NCBI GenBank assembly: GCA_001664505.1
Contig: CP011806.1
Coordinates: 5,769,788 to 5,833,787, forward strand
Direction: 5' to 3'
Length of the DNA stretch: 64,000 nucleotides
Source: Acidobacteria bacterium Mor1
Lineage (GTDB): Bacteria; Acidobacteriota; Polarisedimenticolia; Polarisedimenticolales; Polarisedimenticolaceae
The stretch's first letter is position 1; every line of letters starts with the position of its first letter. Under the pieces are notes generated by a model. The model was not told the origin of the DNA and did not search any database. It saw only the letters and a list, made by a program, of their open reading frames with translations. Below, piece after piece: positions 1-9,602 of this stretch. The position numbers and the translations under genes are program-made.

Positions 1-1
1 C

Positions 2-1465
<1,464 letters not shown>

Positions 1466-1494
1466 TTCCGTAGCCGCGGCGCCGGGGAGTCGAG

Positions 1495-2619
1495 ATGAGC
1501 TCGCCCAAGCAACACAAAGAGAAGCTGGACAAGCTGACGATCAAGGCGATCGAAGGGGTCGCCGGGAACGTCGCCGGCAAGATCGGCAAGTTGTCCAAGC
1601 CCGAGGTGGTCTTCCCGGTGCGCTCGCTCTCCAACGTGCGCTACGACCCGAAGAAGGGCTACTTCGAGATCGGGCGGGGCAAGTCGTCCCGCACCCTGAC
1701 CGTCAACACCGCCAAGACCTTCGCCCAGACCCTGAAGATGATGGCGCTCTCCAAGGAGCTGGTGGAGACCAACGACTTCGCCACCAAGCGAGACGCCTAC
1801 TACCAGTCCAAGAACTGGGGGGACGCCAAGTTCGACGAGCAGACCGAGTCGGACACGGTGATGGACGATGTCGAGGCGATGTTCTCGATGCAGGGTGTCA
1901 GCCGCGAGCAGTTGCGCTACGTCCCCGACGAGCACGGCGGAGCCGTGGCCGGCGAGCTGATCGTCTACGACACGGACCTCGAGACCGGCAAGACCGAACG
2001 GATCGACTGCACCCGCTTCGGATCGGGGGCCTATTCGATTCCGTCGCTGGTCGAGCAGCTGACCTTCGAGACCAAGGCCAAGTTCGTGCTCTGCGTCGAG
2101 ACCGGCGGCATGTTTCAGCGCTTGCAGAGCCACAAGTTCTGGAAGAAGGCCAAGTGCATCCTGATCTCGATGGCGGGAGTGCCGACCCGGGCGACCCGGC
2201 GCTTCGTGCGGCGGCTGTCCGAGCAGTGCAACCTTCCGGTCTACGCCTTCGTCGACTGCGATCCCTACGGGGTTTCCAACATCTACCGGACCCTCAAGGT
2301 CGGTTCGGGCAACGCCGCGCACATCAACCGCTTCTTCTGCGTACCCAATGCGCGTTTTCTCGGCGTGACCCCTCAGGACATCGTCGACTACAAGCTGCCG
2401 ACCCATCCGCTCAAGGAGGTCGACATCAAGCGGGCCCGGGATGCGCTGAAGAACGATCCGTTCTTCAAGACCCACAAGCCGTGGATCGCGGCGTTGAACC
2501 AGCTGCTGGAGATGGGCGTGCGCGCCGAGCAGCAGTCGCTGGCCCGCTGGGGGCTCAACTACGTGATCGACGAGTACCTGCCGGCCAAGCTCGCCCAGAC
2601 CAAGAAGTTCTTGCCGTGA
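1495..2619 (+). CDS. top6A: DNA topoisomerase VI subunit A (Spo11/Top6A family)
   Basis: 374 residues, the normal length for Top6A. The N-terminal winged-helix (CAP-like) region contains KRDAYYQSKNW, with the candidate catalytic tyrosine at residue 102 or 103. A Toprim fold follows, with the acidic glutamate in CVETGG (about residue 202) and the metal-binding DxD in VDCDPYG (residues 254-256). In the A2B2 enzyme the A subunit makes the double-strand break and subunit B (GHKL ATPase) drives strand passage. GGGGAG precedes the ATG. Topo VI is mainly archaeal and plant and occurs patchily in bacteria. No B subunit lies in this window; it could be left of the edge, beyond the OPT gene. Confidence 0.93.
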   Translation: MSSPKQHKEKLDKLTIKAIEGVAGNVAGKIGKLSKPEVVFPVRSLSNVRYDPKKGYFEIGRGKSSRTLTVNTAKTFAQTLKMMALSKELVETNDFATKRDAYYQSKNWGDAKFDEQTESDTVMDDVEAMFSMQGVSREQLRYVPDEHGGAVAGELIVYDTDLETGKTERIDCTRFGSGAYSIPSLVEQLTFETKAKFVLCVETGGMFQRLQSHKFWKKAKCILISMAGVPTRATRRFVRRLSEQCNLPVYAFVDCDPYGVSNIYRTLKVGSGNAAHINRFFCVPNARFLGVTPQDIVDYKLPTHPLKEVDIKRARDALKNDPFFKTHKPWIAALNQLLEMGVRAEQQSLARWGLNYVIDEYLPAKLAQTKKFLP

Positions 2620-2666
2620 GTCGCCGGCCCGGCCGTTCTGCGGCCGCCGGGGTGAGTTAGTCCCCT

Positions 2667-3824
2667 ATGGACTGGGGCCTCCTGCTGCCGGCGGCGTTGC
2701 CGGTCCTGTTCTGGATCCTGATCGCCCTCGACCCCGCGCGGCGGTTCCCCAGAGAGTGTGTCTTGCCCCGGGCGGAGGACGAGCCGACCGCCGAGTCCGC
2801 CGGTCCGGTGGTGGCGGTGGTGCCTGCACGGGACGAAGCGGCGATGTTGCCGCGAACCCTGCCGACGCTCCTCTCCCAACGGGCCCTCGACGAGGTGCTG
2901 CTGATCGACGACGGCTCCGGCGACGGAACCGCCGAGACCGCGCGCCGCGTTGCCCGGGAGCTCGCCGGGGAATCGGGAGCCACCGTCCCCCTGACGATCC
3001 ACACACTCGACCGGAAGCCCGAGGGATGGGCCGGCAAGGTCTACGCCATGGCCGAAGGGGAGTCCCTGGCCCGGCGCCGCGGCGCGGGCTGGATCCTGTT
3101 CACCGACGCGGACATCGCCCACCGGCCGGGTTCGGTGGCGTCGCTGCTGCAGCGAACGCACGGAGGCTACGACCTGGTCTCGGTGATGGCCCGGCTCCAG
3201 GTGCAGAGCGTGTGGGAGAAGGCGCTGATCCCGGTGTTCGTCTTCTACTTTCATTTGCTCTACCCGTTCCGCCGGGTCAAGCAGGCCTGGTCGTCGGTGG
3301 CGGCCGCCGCCGGGGGCTGCGTGCTCGTGCGTACCCGGGCACTGGAGAAATCCGGCGGGGTGGCCGCGATCCGCAACGCGCTGATCGACGACGTGGCCCT
3401 GGCGCGCTCGATCAAGGAGGCCGGCTTCGGGACCTGGTTGGGTTTCGACGACGGGATCGTCTCCCAACGTCCCTACGAGACCCTCTCGGAGCTGGGGCGG
3501 ATGATCTCCCGCAGCGCCTTCGTCCAGTTGGATCGCAGGGTCAGCCTCGTGGTGTTGACGGTGCTGGCGCTGGCTTTGCTGGTCGTTTCGCCGCCGGTCT
3601 GGATCGCCCTGTCCTACGCCTGGCCGCCGGGGGCGGCCTGGGGCGCCCTCTCATGGGTATTCCAGGCGGCGTTGCTGCTGCCTTTCGTGCGGCAGCAGCG
3701 TGCCCCCTTGTGGGCGGCCCTAACCCTGCCCTTTGCCTCGGTGTTCTACGGGGCGATGACCGTCGTTTCGGCCTGGAACGATCTCCGGGGCGCCGGAACC
3801 CGCTGGAAGGGCCGCCTCTACTGA
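2667..3824 (+). CDS. HpnB-like family 2 glycosyltransferase
   Basis: 385 residues. There is one N-terminal membrane segment (about 5-21), then a GT-A fold with VVPARDEA (51-58), LIDDGSGDGT (79-88) and the metal-binding DAD in FTDADIAH (147-149). The stretch EGWAGKVYAMAEGE, the later LLYPFRRVKQ and AAAAGGCVLV, and NALIDDVALARSIKEAG all match the hopene-associated glycosyltransferase HpnB as I know it. Two or three C-terminal transmembrane segments follow (about 290-370). HpnB is normally found in hopanoid biosynthesis clusters. No squalene-hopene cyclase or other hpn gene is visible here, so the hopanoid role is inferred from family only. Confidence 0.8.
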   Translation: MDWGLLLPAALPVLFWILIALDPARRFPRECVLPRAEDEPTAESAGPVVAVVPARDEAAMLPRTLPTLLSQRALDEVLLIDDGSGDGTAETARRVARELAGESGATVPLTIHTLDRKPEGWAGKVYAMAEGESLARRRGAGWILFTDADIAHRPGSVASLLQRTHGGYDLVSVMARLQVQSVWEKALIPVFVFYFHLLYPFRRVKQAWSSVAAAAGGCVLVRTRALEKSGGVAAIRNALIDDVALARSIKEAGFGTWLGFDDGIVSQRPYETLSELGRMISRSAFVQLDRRVSLVVLTVLALALLVVSPPVWIALSYAWPPGAAWGALSWVFQAALLLPFVRQQRAPLWAALTLPFASVFYGAMTVVSAWNDLRGAGTRWKGRLY

Positions 3825-3918
3825 AACTGTCGTCCCCCCGGTGGACGGCCCTGGGCGTATGATCTGGGTACGAACAAGGGGCCCGGAGGCCCTTCGGGGC
3901 GCCGGGAAGGGGGGAATC

Positions 3919-4803
3919 ATGCACTCGACCCGCGCCTACCGCTACGTCGTGTGGGCCTTCGTCGCGCTGCTCTGGGCGGGCCAGGGCTGTCACATCAGCG
4001 ACTACGGCCTGATCACCGACAACAACCAGACCGCCGCCGGAGGCGGCCCCCGGGAGATCCGCGACACCCGGGGCAAGGCCAAGCTGATCGTCGGCTCCCA
4101 ATGGGCCTATGTGCAGTCCGGAGAGTCCATCGAGACCCTCAACTTCGTGCGCCAGGACGCATCCGGCGCCCAGACCCTGACCACCTACAACCACATCTCG
4201 GTGGCCGGAAGCGGCGAGGCGACCTTCCATGACGACCTCTACTGCTCGCCGGAGTTCGATACCTGCCGGGGGTTCCGCTCTACCGACAAGGATGCGTCGG
4301 ATCCGAACGAGGATCCGTTCAACATGCGAACGTTCTATGCCGTCTGTCCCAAGGCCTACGCGTCGATTGCGCTGTCGACGGTGCGCTACTACGGGGAGTG
4401 CGGCCGAACCGGACCGCTGTCGCTACGGGATCGTCTGGCGCTCTACAACATGGGCCGGATCTCGACGCGCTACGGCGTCGAGGGGTTGATCTACCGGGCG
4501 GACCGCAACAGCCTGTCGATCACGCTGGACAACAACCGGGGGGTGGTCACTCCCCTCGACGTTCGCGGCGATGCAGAGGTCTGGCTGCGCCCGGGAAGGG
4601 GAGTGCTCGACGGCAGCAATCCGTTGCAGTCGGTGATGTTGCGTTCCTACGCGGCATGGCTGATGCAGCACGGCAGCGACGAGACCACCCTGACCGCCTG
4701 CTACAACGGGATCTGCCGGGACTGGCAGATGCGGGGCGTGGTCGAGGACGACAGCGGGTTCGATCTGGTGCGCAGCGTGTTGCGCTTCGCCGACCGCTAC
4801 TGA
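3919..4803 (+). CDS. Lipoprotein of an unrecognised paralogous family (copy 1, solitary)
   Basis: 294 residues. The ATG is preceded by GGGAAGGGGGG, which decides the start. A signal peptide ends in a lipobox (LLWAGQGC), so the mature protein is a lipoprotein. Immediately after the cysteine comes HISDYGLITDNNQT, then a glycine-rich turn and an EIRDTRGKAKL motif, all shared with four copies at 58.3-62.3 kb. Six further cysteines are in family-conserved contexts: YCSPE, a second C five residues on, VCPKA, YYGECGRT and ACYNGICRDW. The C-terminus is predicted globular, with no other membrane segment. I do not recognise the family. This copy sits alone, 94 nt after the glycosyltransferase and convergent with yqgE. 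Confidence 0.85.
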   Translation: MHSTRAYRYVVWAFVALLWAGQGCHISDYGLITDNNQTAAGGGPREIRDTRGKAKLIVGSQWAYVQSGESIETLNFVRQDASGAQTLTTYNHISVAGSGEATFHDDLYCSPEFDTCRGFRSTDKDASDPNEDPFNMRTFYAVCPKAYASIALSTVRYYGECGRTGPLSLRDRLALYNMGRISTRYGVEGLIYRADRNSLSITLDNNRGVVTPLDVRGDAEVWLRPGRGVLDGSNPLQSVMLRSYAAWLMQHGSDETTLTACYNGICRDWQMRGVVEDDSGFDLVRSVLRFADRY

Positions 4804-4834
4804 GGCTTTCTCGAGAGCGCCGCGGGGAACCGCC

Positions 4835-5383
4835 TCAGGCCTTGGCGCTGCCGCCGGGAACCAACGCGGCGGGGTCGAGACCGTTTTCGGTCAGCACCCG
4901 GCGCCACATCTCCTCGGGCGGGCATTCCAGCACCGTGCGAGCGTCGGCCTCGATGACGATCCAGGCGTGCTCGTCGATCTCCTGCTCCAGTTGGCCCGGT
5001 CCCCATCCGGCGTACCCGGTGTAGCAGTGGAATCGGCCGCCGGGAAGATTGCACAGCCGGCTGAGGGTGCCGGTGGAAGCGCTGACACGCAGGCCGTCCA
5101 TGGCGGGCTGAGCCTCGGGATCCTCGAAGTCGTCTCCGAACATCACCAGGCCTTGCTCGGGCTGCACCGGCCCGCCGACCCGGATGCGCTTGCCGGGATC
5201 TCCCGCGTAGGGGATGTTCTGGGAGCCGCAGAGCTGCTGGAGGTCCAGGTCGCTCTCGCGGTTGACCACGACCCCCATCGCTCCGGCCTCGCTCTGCTCC
5301 AACAGCAGGACGACGGCCTGCTTGAAGTTGGGGTCCATCAACTGGGGCATGGCGATCAGGAAGCTGGGAGCGAGTGTTTCCAT
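4835..5383 (-). CDS. YqgE/AlgH family protein (UPF0301)
   Basis: 182 residues, the usual size for the family. It begins METLAPSFLIAMPQL with the typical following MDPNFKQAVVLLLEQ and GAMGVVVNR segments, and later has a GGPVQPEQGLV-like loop and TGYAGWGPGQLE, all hallmarks of YqgE/AlgH. The family is a soluble, widely conserved protein of unclear biochemical function; AlgH has been linked to alginate regulation in Pseudomonas. It is convergent with lipoprotein copy 1. Upstream lies the tRNA-Cys gene on the other strand, so the region 5384-5533 holds a tRNA promoter and possibly a yqgE promoter. Confidence 0.92.
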   Translation of the reverse strand: METLAPSFLIAMPQLMDPNFKQAVVLLLEQSEAGAMGVVVNRESDLDLQQLCGSQNIPYAGDPGKRIRVGGPVQPEQGLVMFGDDFEDPEAQPAMDGLRVSASTGTLSRLCNLPGGRFHCYTGYAGWGPGQLEQEIDEHAWIVIEADARTVLECPPEEMWRRVLTENGLDPAALVPGGSAKA

Positions 5384-5488
5384 GTATCTATTCTGCCCGA
5401 CCCGGCCAGGGATGCCAGCCGGTCTGTTGCCGGGAAGACGTCAAATCCGCCCTGGGCGCGCCGCGTAACGGGTTTCCGGGGCCGGGGT

Positions 5489-5518
5489 TTGACCCTCCTC
5501 GCGGCCAGACTGTATATT
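5489..5518 (+). promoter_or_regulatory. Sigma-70 type promoter of tRNA-Cys
   Basis: TTGACC at 5489-5494 and TATATT at 5513-5518 are separated by 18 nt. The tRNA begins 15 nt after the -10 box, fitting a short-leader tRNA transcript. Such an AT-rich -10 stands out against the local GC content. Confidence 0.7.
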
Positions 5519-5533
5519 GCGCGCTCCGTGTCT

Positions 5534-5608
5534 GGCGGCGTAGCCAAGTGGTAAGGCAGAGCTCTGCAAAAGCTCCATTCGTCGGTTCGATTCCGACCGC
5601 CGCCTCCA
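5534..5608 (+). tRNA. tRNA-Cys (anticodon GCA), CCA encoded
   Basis: The acceptor stem GGCGGCG (5534-5540) pairs perfectly with CGCCGCC (5598-5604). The anticodon arm is GAGCT-CTGCAAA-AGCTC, giving anticodon GCA (Cys). The T arm is GTCGG-TTCGATT-CCGAC. The discriminator is T at 5605 and the CCA end (5606-5608) is encoded. The variable loop is short. The D arm contains AGCC...GGTAAGGC. Confidence 0.96.
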
Positions 5609-5713
5609 GCGACCCACGGTTCCCGCCCCGCCCCCGATTTCTTCCGTTTCCGACCCGAAAACCCAACGTCCGTCAACCCTTGCGGTCCCGGCGGGACACA
5701 CTACATTAGGCGC

Positions 5714-6805
5714 ATGCTGCGTGCGAAAGAACAGGCTGCTGCAGGTCCGAAACTGTTCGAACGCGTCCTCGAGAGCGGCTGCCGCCGGATCGCCATCCTG
5801 GGACTGCATGCGCGCGCCGGAACCCGCACGGTTCTCGCGACCCTGATCCGTGAACTCCACGAGCAGGACAAGACCGTCGCGGTCACCTCGTTTCCGCGCT
5901 CCAACCTGGCCGATGTGACCCTGCCCGAGCCGACCACCCGGGTCGCTCTGCCTGCAGGGGCCTGGCTGGCCAATTCGGCCGAGACCGGCCGTGGCGAGGC
6001 GGTCGAGCTGGAGTTGAGCGAAGAGACCCGCTTCGAGGGCTCCCGGGGGCCGATCGGCATCAGCCGCGTGACCCAGGGGGGAGAGCTCGAGATCTACGGC
6101 CCGGAAGATGCCGGCGAGATGCGCGACGTGCTCAGCCGCCTGGCCGATGTCGCCGACGGCACGGTGCTGGTCGATGGAGGCTGGGGCCGTCGCGCCTTCG
6201 CCTCGCCCAGCGTGACCGACGGCGTCGTGCTGGTGGTCGGTGCCGGCTACTCGCCGACCCCCGAGCGTTCCGCCGCCGCGGTGCGCTACCTGCTGGACGT
6301 CTTCTCCCTGCCCGAGACGACTCACGAAGCCCGGCTCGCCTGGGAGAACGCCGCCCACAAAAACCAGATCGTGCTGGTCGACGAGAGCGGAGAACCGACG
6401 GCGTCGCTGCCGCCGAGTCTGGCGCCGGGTCCCGCCGCCGATGCGATCGTCGAGCAGGCACCCCGCTGGGTGGTGCTGCCCAGCGGGCTGAACGATGAGT
6501 TGCTGGCGCCGTTGGTGCGCACCGAGTTTCGTTGCACCCTGGTGGTGCGGGACGCGACGAGGGTCAACGGCGCGCCGGTCTACCTCCGGGCGTGGACCAA
6601 GGCCGGGGGAGGGGTCGAGGTGGTCGACGCCACCCGGGTGATCGGCGTGGCGACCAACCCGGTCAACGCCACCGGGCCCGACGCCGACGGCCGGGCGTTC
6701 CACCGGATGGTCTCCGAGCAGCTTCCCGACGTGCCGGTACACGACGTGGTGCTGGAATCGTCGGGCAAGGCCCGCCGTCCGGTCTGGAAGTTCTGGGAGC
6801 GCTAG
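5714..6805 (+). CDS. Degenerate P-loop protein, possibly related to KamB-type reactivase subunits
   Basis: 363 residues, soluble, no signal peptide. Near the N-terminus the segment IAILGLHARAGTRT (about 26-39) sits where a Walker A loop would be but lacks the GK[ST] lysine. Further on are TRVALPAGAWLANSAE, a fold-conserved VLVDGGWGRRAFASPSVTDG (152-170) and VVGAGYSPTPE. This succession resembles, from memory, the KamB family thought to reactivate lysine 5,6-aminomutase in Clostridia, where a normal P-loop is present. No aminomutase gene is in the window, so that function is not supported by context. The gene is convergent with the phosphatase gene and overlaps it by 4 nt. The assignment is tentative. 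Confidence 0.75.
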   Translation: MLRAKEQAAAGPKLFERVLESGCRRIAILGLHARAGTRTVLATLIRELHEQDKTVAVTSFPRSNLADVTLPEPTTRVALPAGAWLANSAETGRGEAVELELSEETRFEGSRGPIGISRVTQGGELEIYGPEDAGEMRDVLSRLADVADGTVLVDGGWGRRAFASPSVTDGVVLVVGAGYSPTPERSAAAVRYLLDVFSLPETTHEARLAWENAAHKNQIVLVDESGEPTASLPPSLAPGPAADAIVEQAPRWVVLPSGLNDELLAPLVRTEFRCTLVVRDATRVNGAPVYLRAWTKAGGGVEVVDATRVIGVATNPVNATGPDADGRAFHRMVSEQLPDVPVHDVVLESSGKARRPVWKFWER

Positions 6806-7959
6806 TTACCGTCGGCCGGATCCGGCGCCTGTTGCGAGCCGTCCTCGGCGTCCACCACCCGTAGCTCGCCCCGAACCCACTCGATCGCCCGGGCCCCGCC
6901 GTCCTTCCACATCGCCACGTCGGCGCGCAGCAGTGCGCCGCCGAAACGTGAGGTCACACGCCCGCTCTCAACCGGTGTGTGGCCGATGACCATGGTGTGG
7001 GCCTCGAGGGTCTCGAGCACCGCGCGCAGGGTGGCCTCGACCTCTGCGGCATCTTTCAGGGCGTAGTCCCGGTGCCACAGCGGTCCGTCGGAGCTCAGGG
7101 CCAGGTATTGCTTGCCTGCGTAAATCGTCTCGGCAGCCTTGGAGACCTCCTCGGAGACCCGCACACCCGGATCCTCGTTGATCCGCCTGGCCAACCCGAG
7201 GATATCGGGGAGCTGCATCAGGGGGTTGACCACGCCCGCCTCTTCAAGCACCGCAAGGGCATCGAGCCATCGCTCGAGCTCTTCCCGGTTGCGGCGGTTC
7301 AACGCGTCCAGGCCCTCGACGGCAAGTGCCGGGGAGATACCCCCGTGGCAGAACACCACCCCGTTGATCTTGACCGCCAGCGGCAACCCCAGCAGCCATT
7401 CACCGATCTCTCCGCCGGCGGACATGGCGCGGCCGCGGGCGAAGAAGCCGGGCGGGAAATTCTCGGCAAACGCGGCCTCGAGTTCCTTGCGCGAACCTTC
7501 ACTCCTGCGGAGCTGCTGGTAGCGCTTGAGCTGCTTCTTGCGTTCCTTCTCGTTGACCCCGCCGGCGAAATCGGCGTAGGCGCCGGCGCTTACGTAGCGC
7601 AGGTCGCGAGTCAGGTTCATGGCCTCGTGGTTCCCCATCAGCACATGGACACGGCCGCCTGCCGCGCGGCTCTGTTCCTGCAGCCGCCGGGCGAGCTCCA
7701 CCGCCTCGCGGCCGTCGTCACCCCGGTCGAGGAGGTCGCCGACAAAGACCAGATGGGTCTTGCCCCCGCTCCAGTTCTCGTCGTCGTCGATCAGGCCGGC
7801 CTCGGCCAGGATCGCGCGTGCCTGGTCCAGGCTGCCGTGGACGTCGCCGACGGCCACGACCCGTTCGACCCCGTCGAAGATCGCCTCGCCGGACCAGGCG
7901 GCCGCCGGCCAGGCGAGCACCAGGATCAAGGCCAGGGCGCGGATCAGGGTTGTCTTCAT
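6802..7959 (-). CDS. Secreted PPP-family metallophosphoesterase
   Basis: 385 residues with an N-terminal signal peptide (about 1-24, cleavage near AWSGEA). The protein phosphatase signature blocks are in order: GDVHG (38-42), GDLLDRG (74-80), GNHE (109-112), then FCHGGIS and VIGHTPV, supplying the usual Asp, His and Asn ligands of a dimetal centre. It resembles bacterial Shewanella-like serine/threonine phosphatases or diadenosine-polyphosphatase relatives; the substrate is unknown. It is the last gene of the glgP operon: its ATG overlaps the histidine-kinase stop by 4 nt, and GGAGGG precedes it. The predicted export places the activity in the periplasm, so it is unlikely to dephosphorylate the neighbouring cytoplasmic regulators. 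Confidence 0.88.
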   Translation of the reverse strand: MKTTLIRALALILVLAWPAAAWSGEAIFDGVERVVAVGDVHGSLDQARAILAEAGLIDDDENWSGGKTHLVFVGDLLDRGDDGREAVELARRLQEQSRAAGGRVHVLMGNHEAMNLTRDLRYVSAGAYADFAGGVNEKERKKQLKRYQQLRRSEGSRKELEAAFAENFPPGFFARGRAMSAGGEIGEWLLGLPLAVKINGVVFCHGGISPALAVEGLDALNRRNREELERWLDALAVLEEAGVVNPLMQLPDILGLARRINEDPGVRVSEEVSKAAETIYAGKQYLALSSDGPLWHRDYALKDAAEVEATLRAVLETLEAHTMVIGHTPVESGRVTSRFGGALLRADVAMWKDGGARAIEWVRGELRVVDAEDGSQQAPDPADGN

Positions 7960-9146
7960 GCCGGCCCTCCGATGGGCAGTCGCACGGTGAAGGTGGTGCC
8001 CGAACCGGGAGTGCTGTCCACTCCGATACTTCCATGATGCGCGGCAATCGTGCGGTGGGCAATCGCCAGGCCCAGCCCGGTACCCACGCCCCGGCCCTTG
8101 GTGGTGAACCCGGGCTCGAACAGTTGCCCCAGGTGTTCCCGGGCGATGCCGCGGCCGCTGTCGCGAAACTCGAGCACCACGTCGTCGGATTCCCGGCGGG
8201 TCACGATCTCGATCCGTCCGGAGCCTTCGATGGCGTCGACGGCGTTTTGCAGCAGGGTCATGAACACCTGGTTCATCGCGTCGGGGCGGCAGCGCACCGG
8301 CGGAAGCTCGCCGTAGTGGCGCACGACGTCGATGGCATCCCGGGTGCGGTGGCCCAGCAGCGCCAGGGCGGCGTCGATGCCTTCGTGCAGTTCGTAGGCC
8401 TCTTCGGCGGCGCGATCCAGGTGGGCGAACATGCGCAGCGAGCGCGCCACGCTGTGGATTCGATCGGCCGCCAGCTGCTGAAGGTCCAGCAACTGCTCGC
8501 AGGCCTCCTGCTGACCCTTGCGCGCCCCGGCGTCATCGGATCCTGCCATCCGCTCGATGGACCGTTTGAGCAGATCCAGATTGGAGATCAGCGCACCGAG
8601 GGGCGTGTGGATCTCGTGGGTCAGGCCTGCGGCGAGGCGGCCCACCGACGCCATCTTCTCGGTATGCACCATCGCCGCCTGGTCCCGCCGCAGATCGCGC
8701 AGGGTGTCGCGCAGGGTCTCGGTGCGGCGGGTCAGGTCGGCCAGCTCCTGGCCCTTGTTCTCGACGTCCGCCTCCAGCTCCTCGGAGTCGGCGATCAACT
8801 GTTGCTGGAGGGTCAGTTCGATGGTGGCGTCCCGGATGACCTCGACCAGCTCCACGACCTCGCCCTCGTCGTCGACGATCGGCGCCACGGTGATCTCGAA
8901 GTATCCGGTGCGGCCGTCCCGGTCCTGGGTCACGTGCCAACGGCCGGGCCGCCGGAAGTCGATCACCTCCTGGACGCTGCAGCCGGGGCAGGGGCTGTCC
9001 CGGTCGAAGTGGGCCCGGTAGCAGGGTTGGCCGATGGTATCGCCGTGGCTCTTCGAGGATGCTCGGTTCTGGCCACGCACCACGAGGTCGACGCCCAATC
9101 GCGCCATCTCCTCGGGGAAGTGGTCAAAAATCGAGTTGTCGCTCAT
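7956..9146 (-). CDS. PAS sensor histidine kinase
   Basis: 396 residues, no membrane segment, so a cytoplasmic sensor. The N-terminal PAS domain (about 10-108) carries a cysteine cluster, C42 and C53-P-G-C56, of the kind seen in redox- or metal-binding PAS domains. A coiled-coil segment (about 108-160) leads to the phosphoacceptor helix, with the H-box reading LTHEIHTPLG (His177). The catalytic ATPase domain shows LLQNAVDAIE (N box), DSGRGI (G1) and GTGLGLAIAH (G2). Its ATG abuts the stop codon of the upstream receiver gene, so the two almost certainly form a pair. No transmembrane sensor suggests an intracellular signal. Confidence 0.93.
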   Translation of the reverse strand: MSDNSIFDHFPEEMARLGVDLVVRGQNRASSKSHGDTIGQPCYRAHFDRDSPCPGCSVQEVIDFRRPGRWHVTQDRDGRTGYFEITVAPIVDDEGEVVELVEVIRDATIELTLQQQLIADSEELEADVENKGQELADLTRRTETLRDTLRDLRRDQAAMVHTEKMASVGRLAAGLTHEIHTPLGALISNLDLLKRSIERMAGSDDAGARKGQQEACEQLLDLQQLAADRIHSVARSLRMFAHLDRAAEEAYELHEGIDAALALLGHRTRDAIDVVRHYGELPPVRCRPDAMNQVFMTLLQNAVDAIEGSGRIEIVTRRESDDVVLEFRDSGRGIAREHLGQLFEPGFTTKGRGVGTGLGLAIAHRTIAAHHGSIGVDSTPGSGTTFTVRLPIGGPA

Positions 9147-9602
9147 TCAGATCAGGAGCTTCCAGATCTGCTCGCGCATGTCGTTGAGCGAGCCGGTTCG
9201 GTCGGCCAGGGAACGCAGCAGGCGGCTCCGCTCCACGGCGTTGCGCAGGATCAACAGCAGGTCGCCGTTGTCCCACGGTTTTTCCAGGTAGTAGAACAGG
9301 CCGACGTCGTTGATCGCCTTGATCGCGCTGTCCTTGTCGGCGTAGCCGGTCAGCAGCAACCGGCTTGCCGTCGGGCGCAGTTCTTTGGCCTTGTTCAGTA
9401 GCTGCAGGCCGTTGAGCCCCGGCATCATGAAGTCCGACAGCACCACGTCGACTTCGTGTTGCTCCAGATGGGCCACGGCGTCTTCGGGTCTGTTGAACAC
9501 CACCGCTTCGTGGGTCGACTCCATCCGCAGCAGCAACTCGAGGTTGCCGGTGACCATCTGCTCGTCATCGACGACGAGGATCGTGCCCCCTTCCTGAGTC
9601 AT
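9147..9602 (-). CDS. Receiver-only response regulator
   Basis: 151 residues made of one CheY-like receiver: acidic pair D12/D13, phosphoacceptor D57 (in VVLSDFMMPG), T85 and K108 (LEKPWD). The roughly 30-residue tail is helical and not a recognisable DNA-binding domain, so output is probably through protein interaction or phosphotransfer. Start and stop overlap or abut both neighbours (4-nt overlap with the transporter gene upstream, direct abutment with the kinase downstream). The YLEKPWD signature resembles receivers found with RpfG-type or hybrid systems, but no effector domain is attached. Confidence 0.93.
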   Translation of the reverse strand: MTQEGGTILVVDDEQMVTGNLELLLRMESTHEAVVFNRPEDAVAHLEQHEVDVVLSDFMMPGLNGLQLLNKAKELRPTASRLLLTGYADKDSAIKAINDVGLFYYLEKPWDNGDLLLILRNAVERSRLLRSLADRTGSLNDMREQIWKLLI

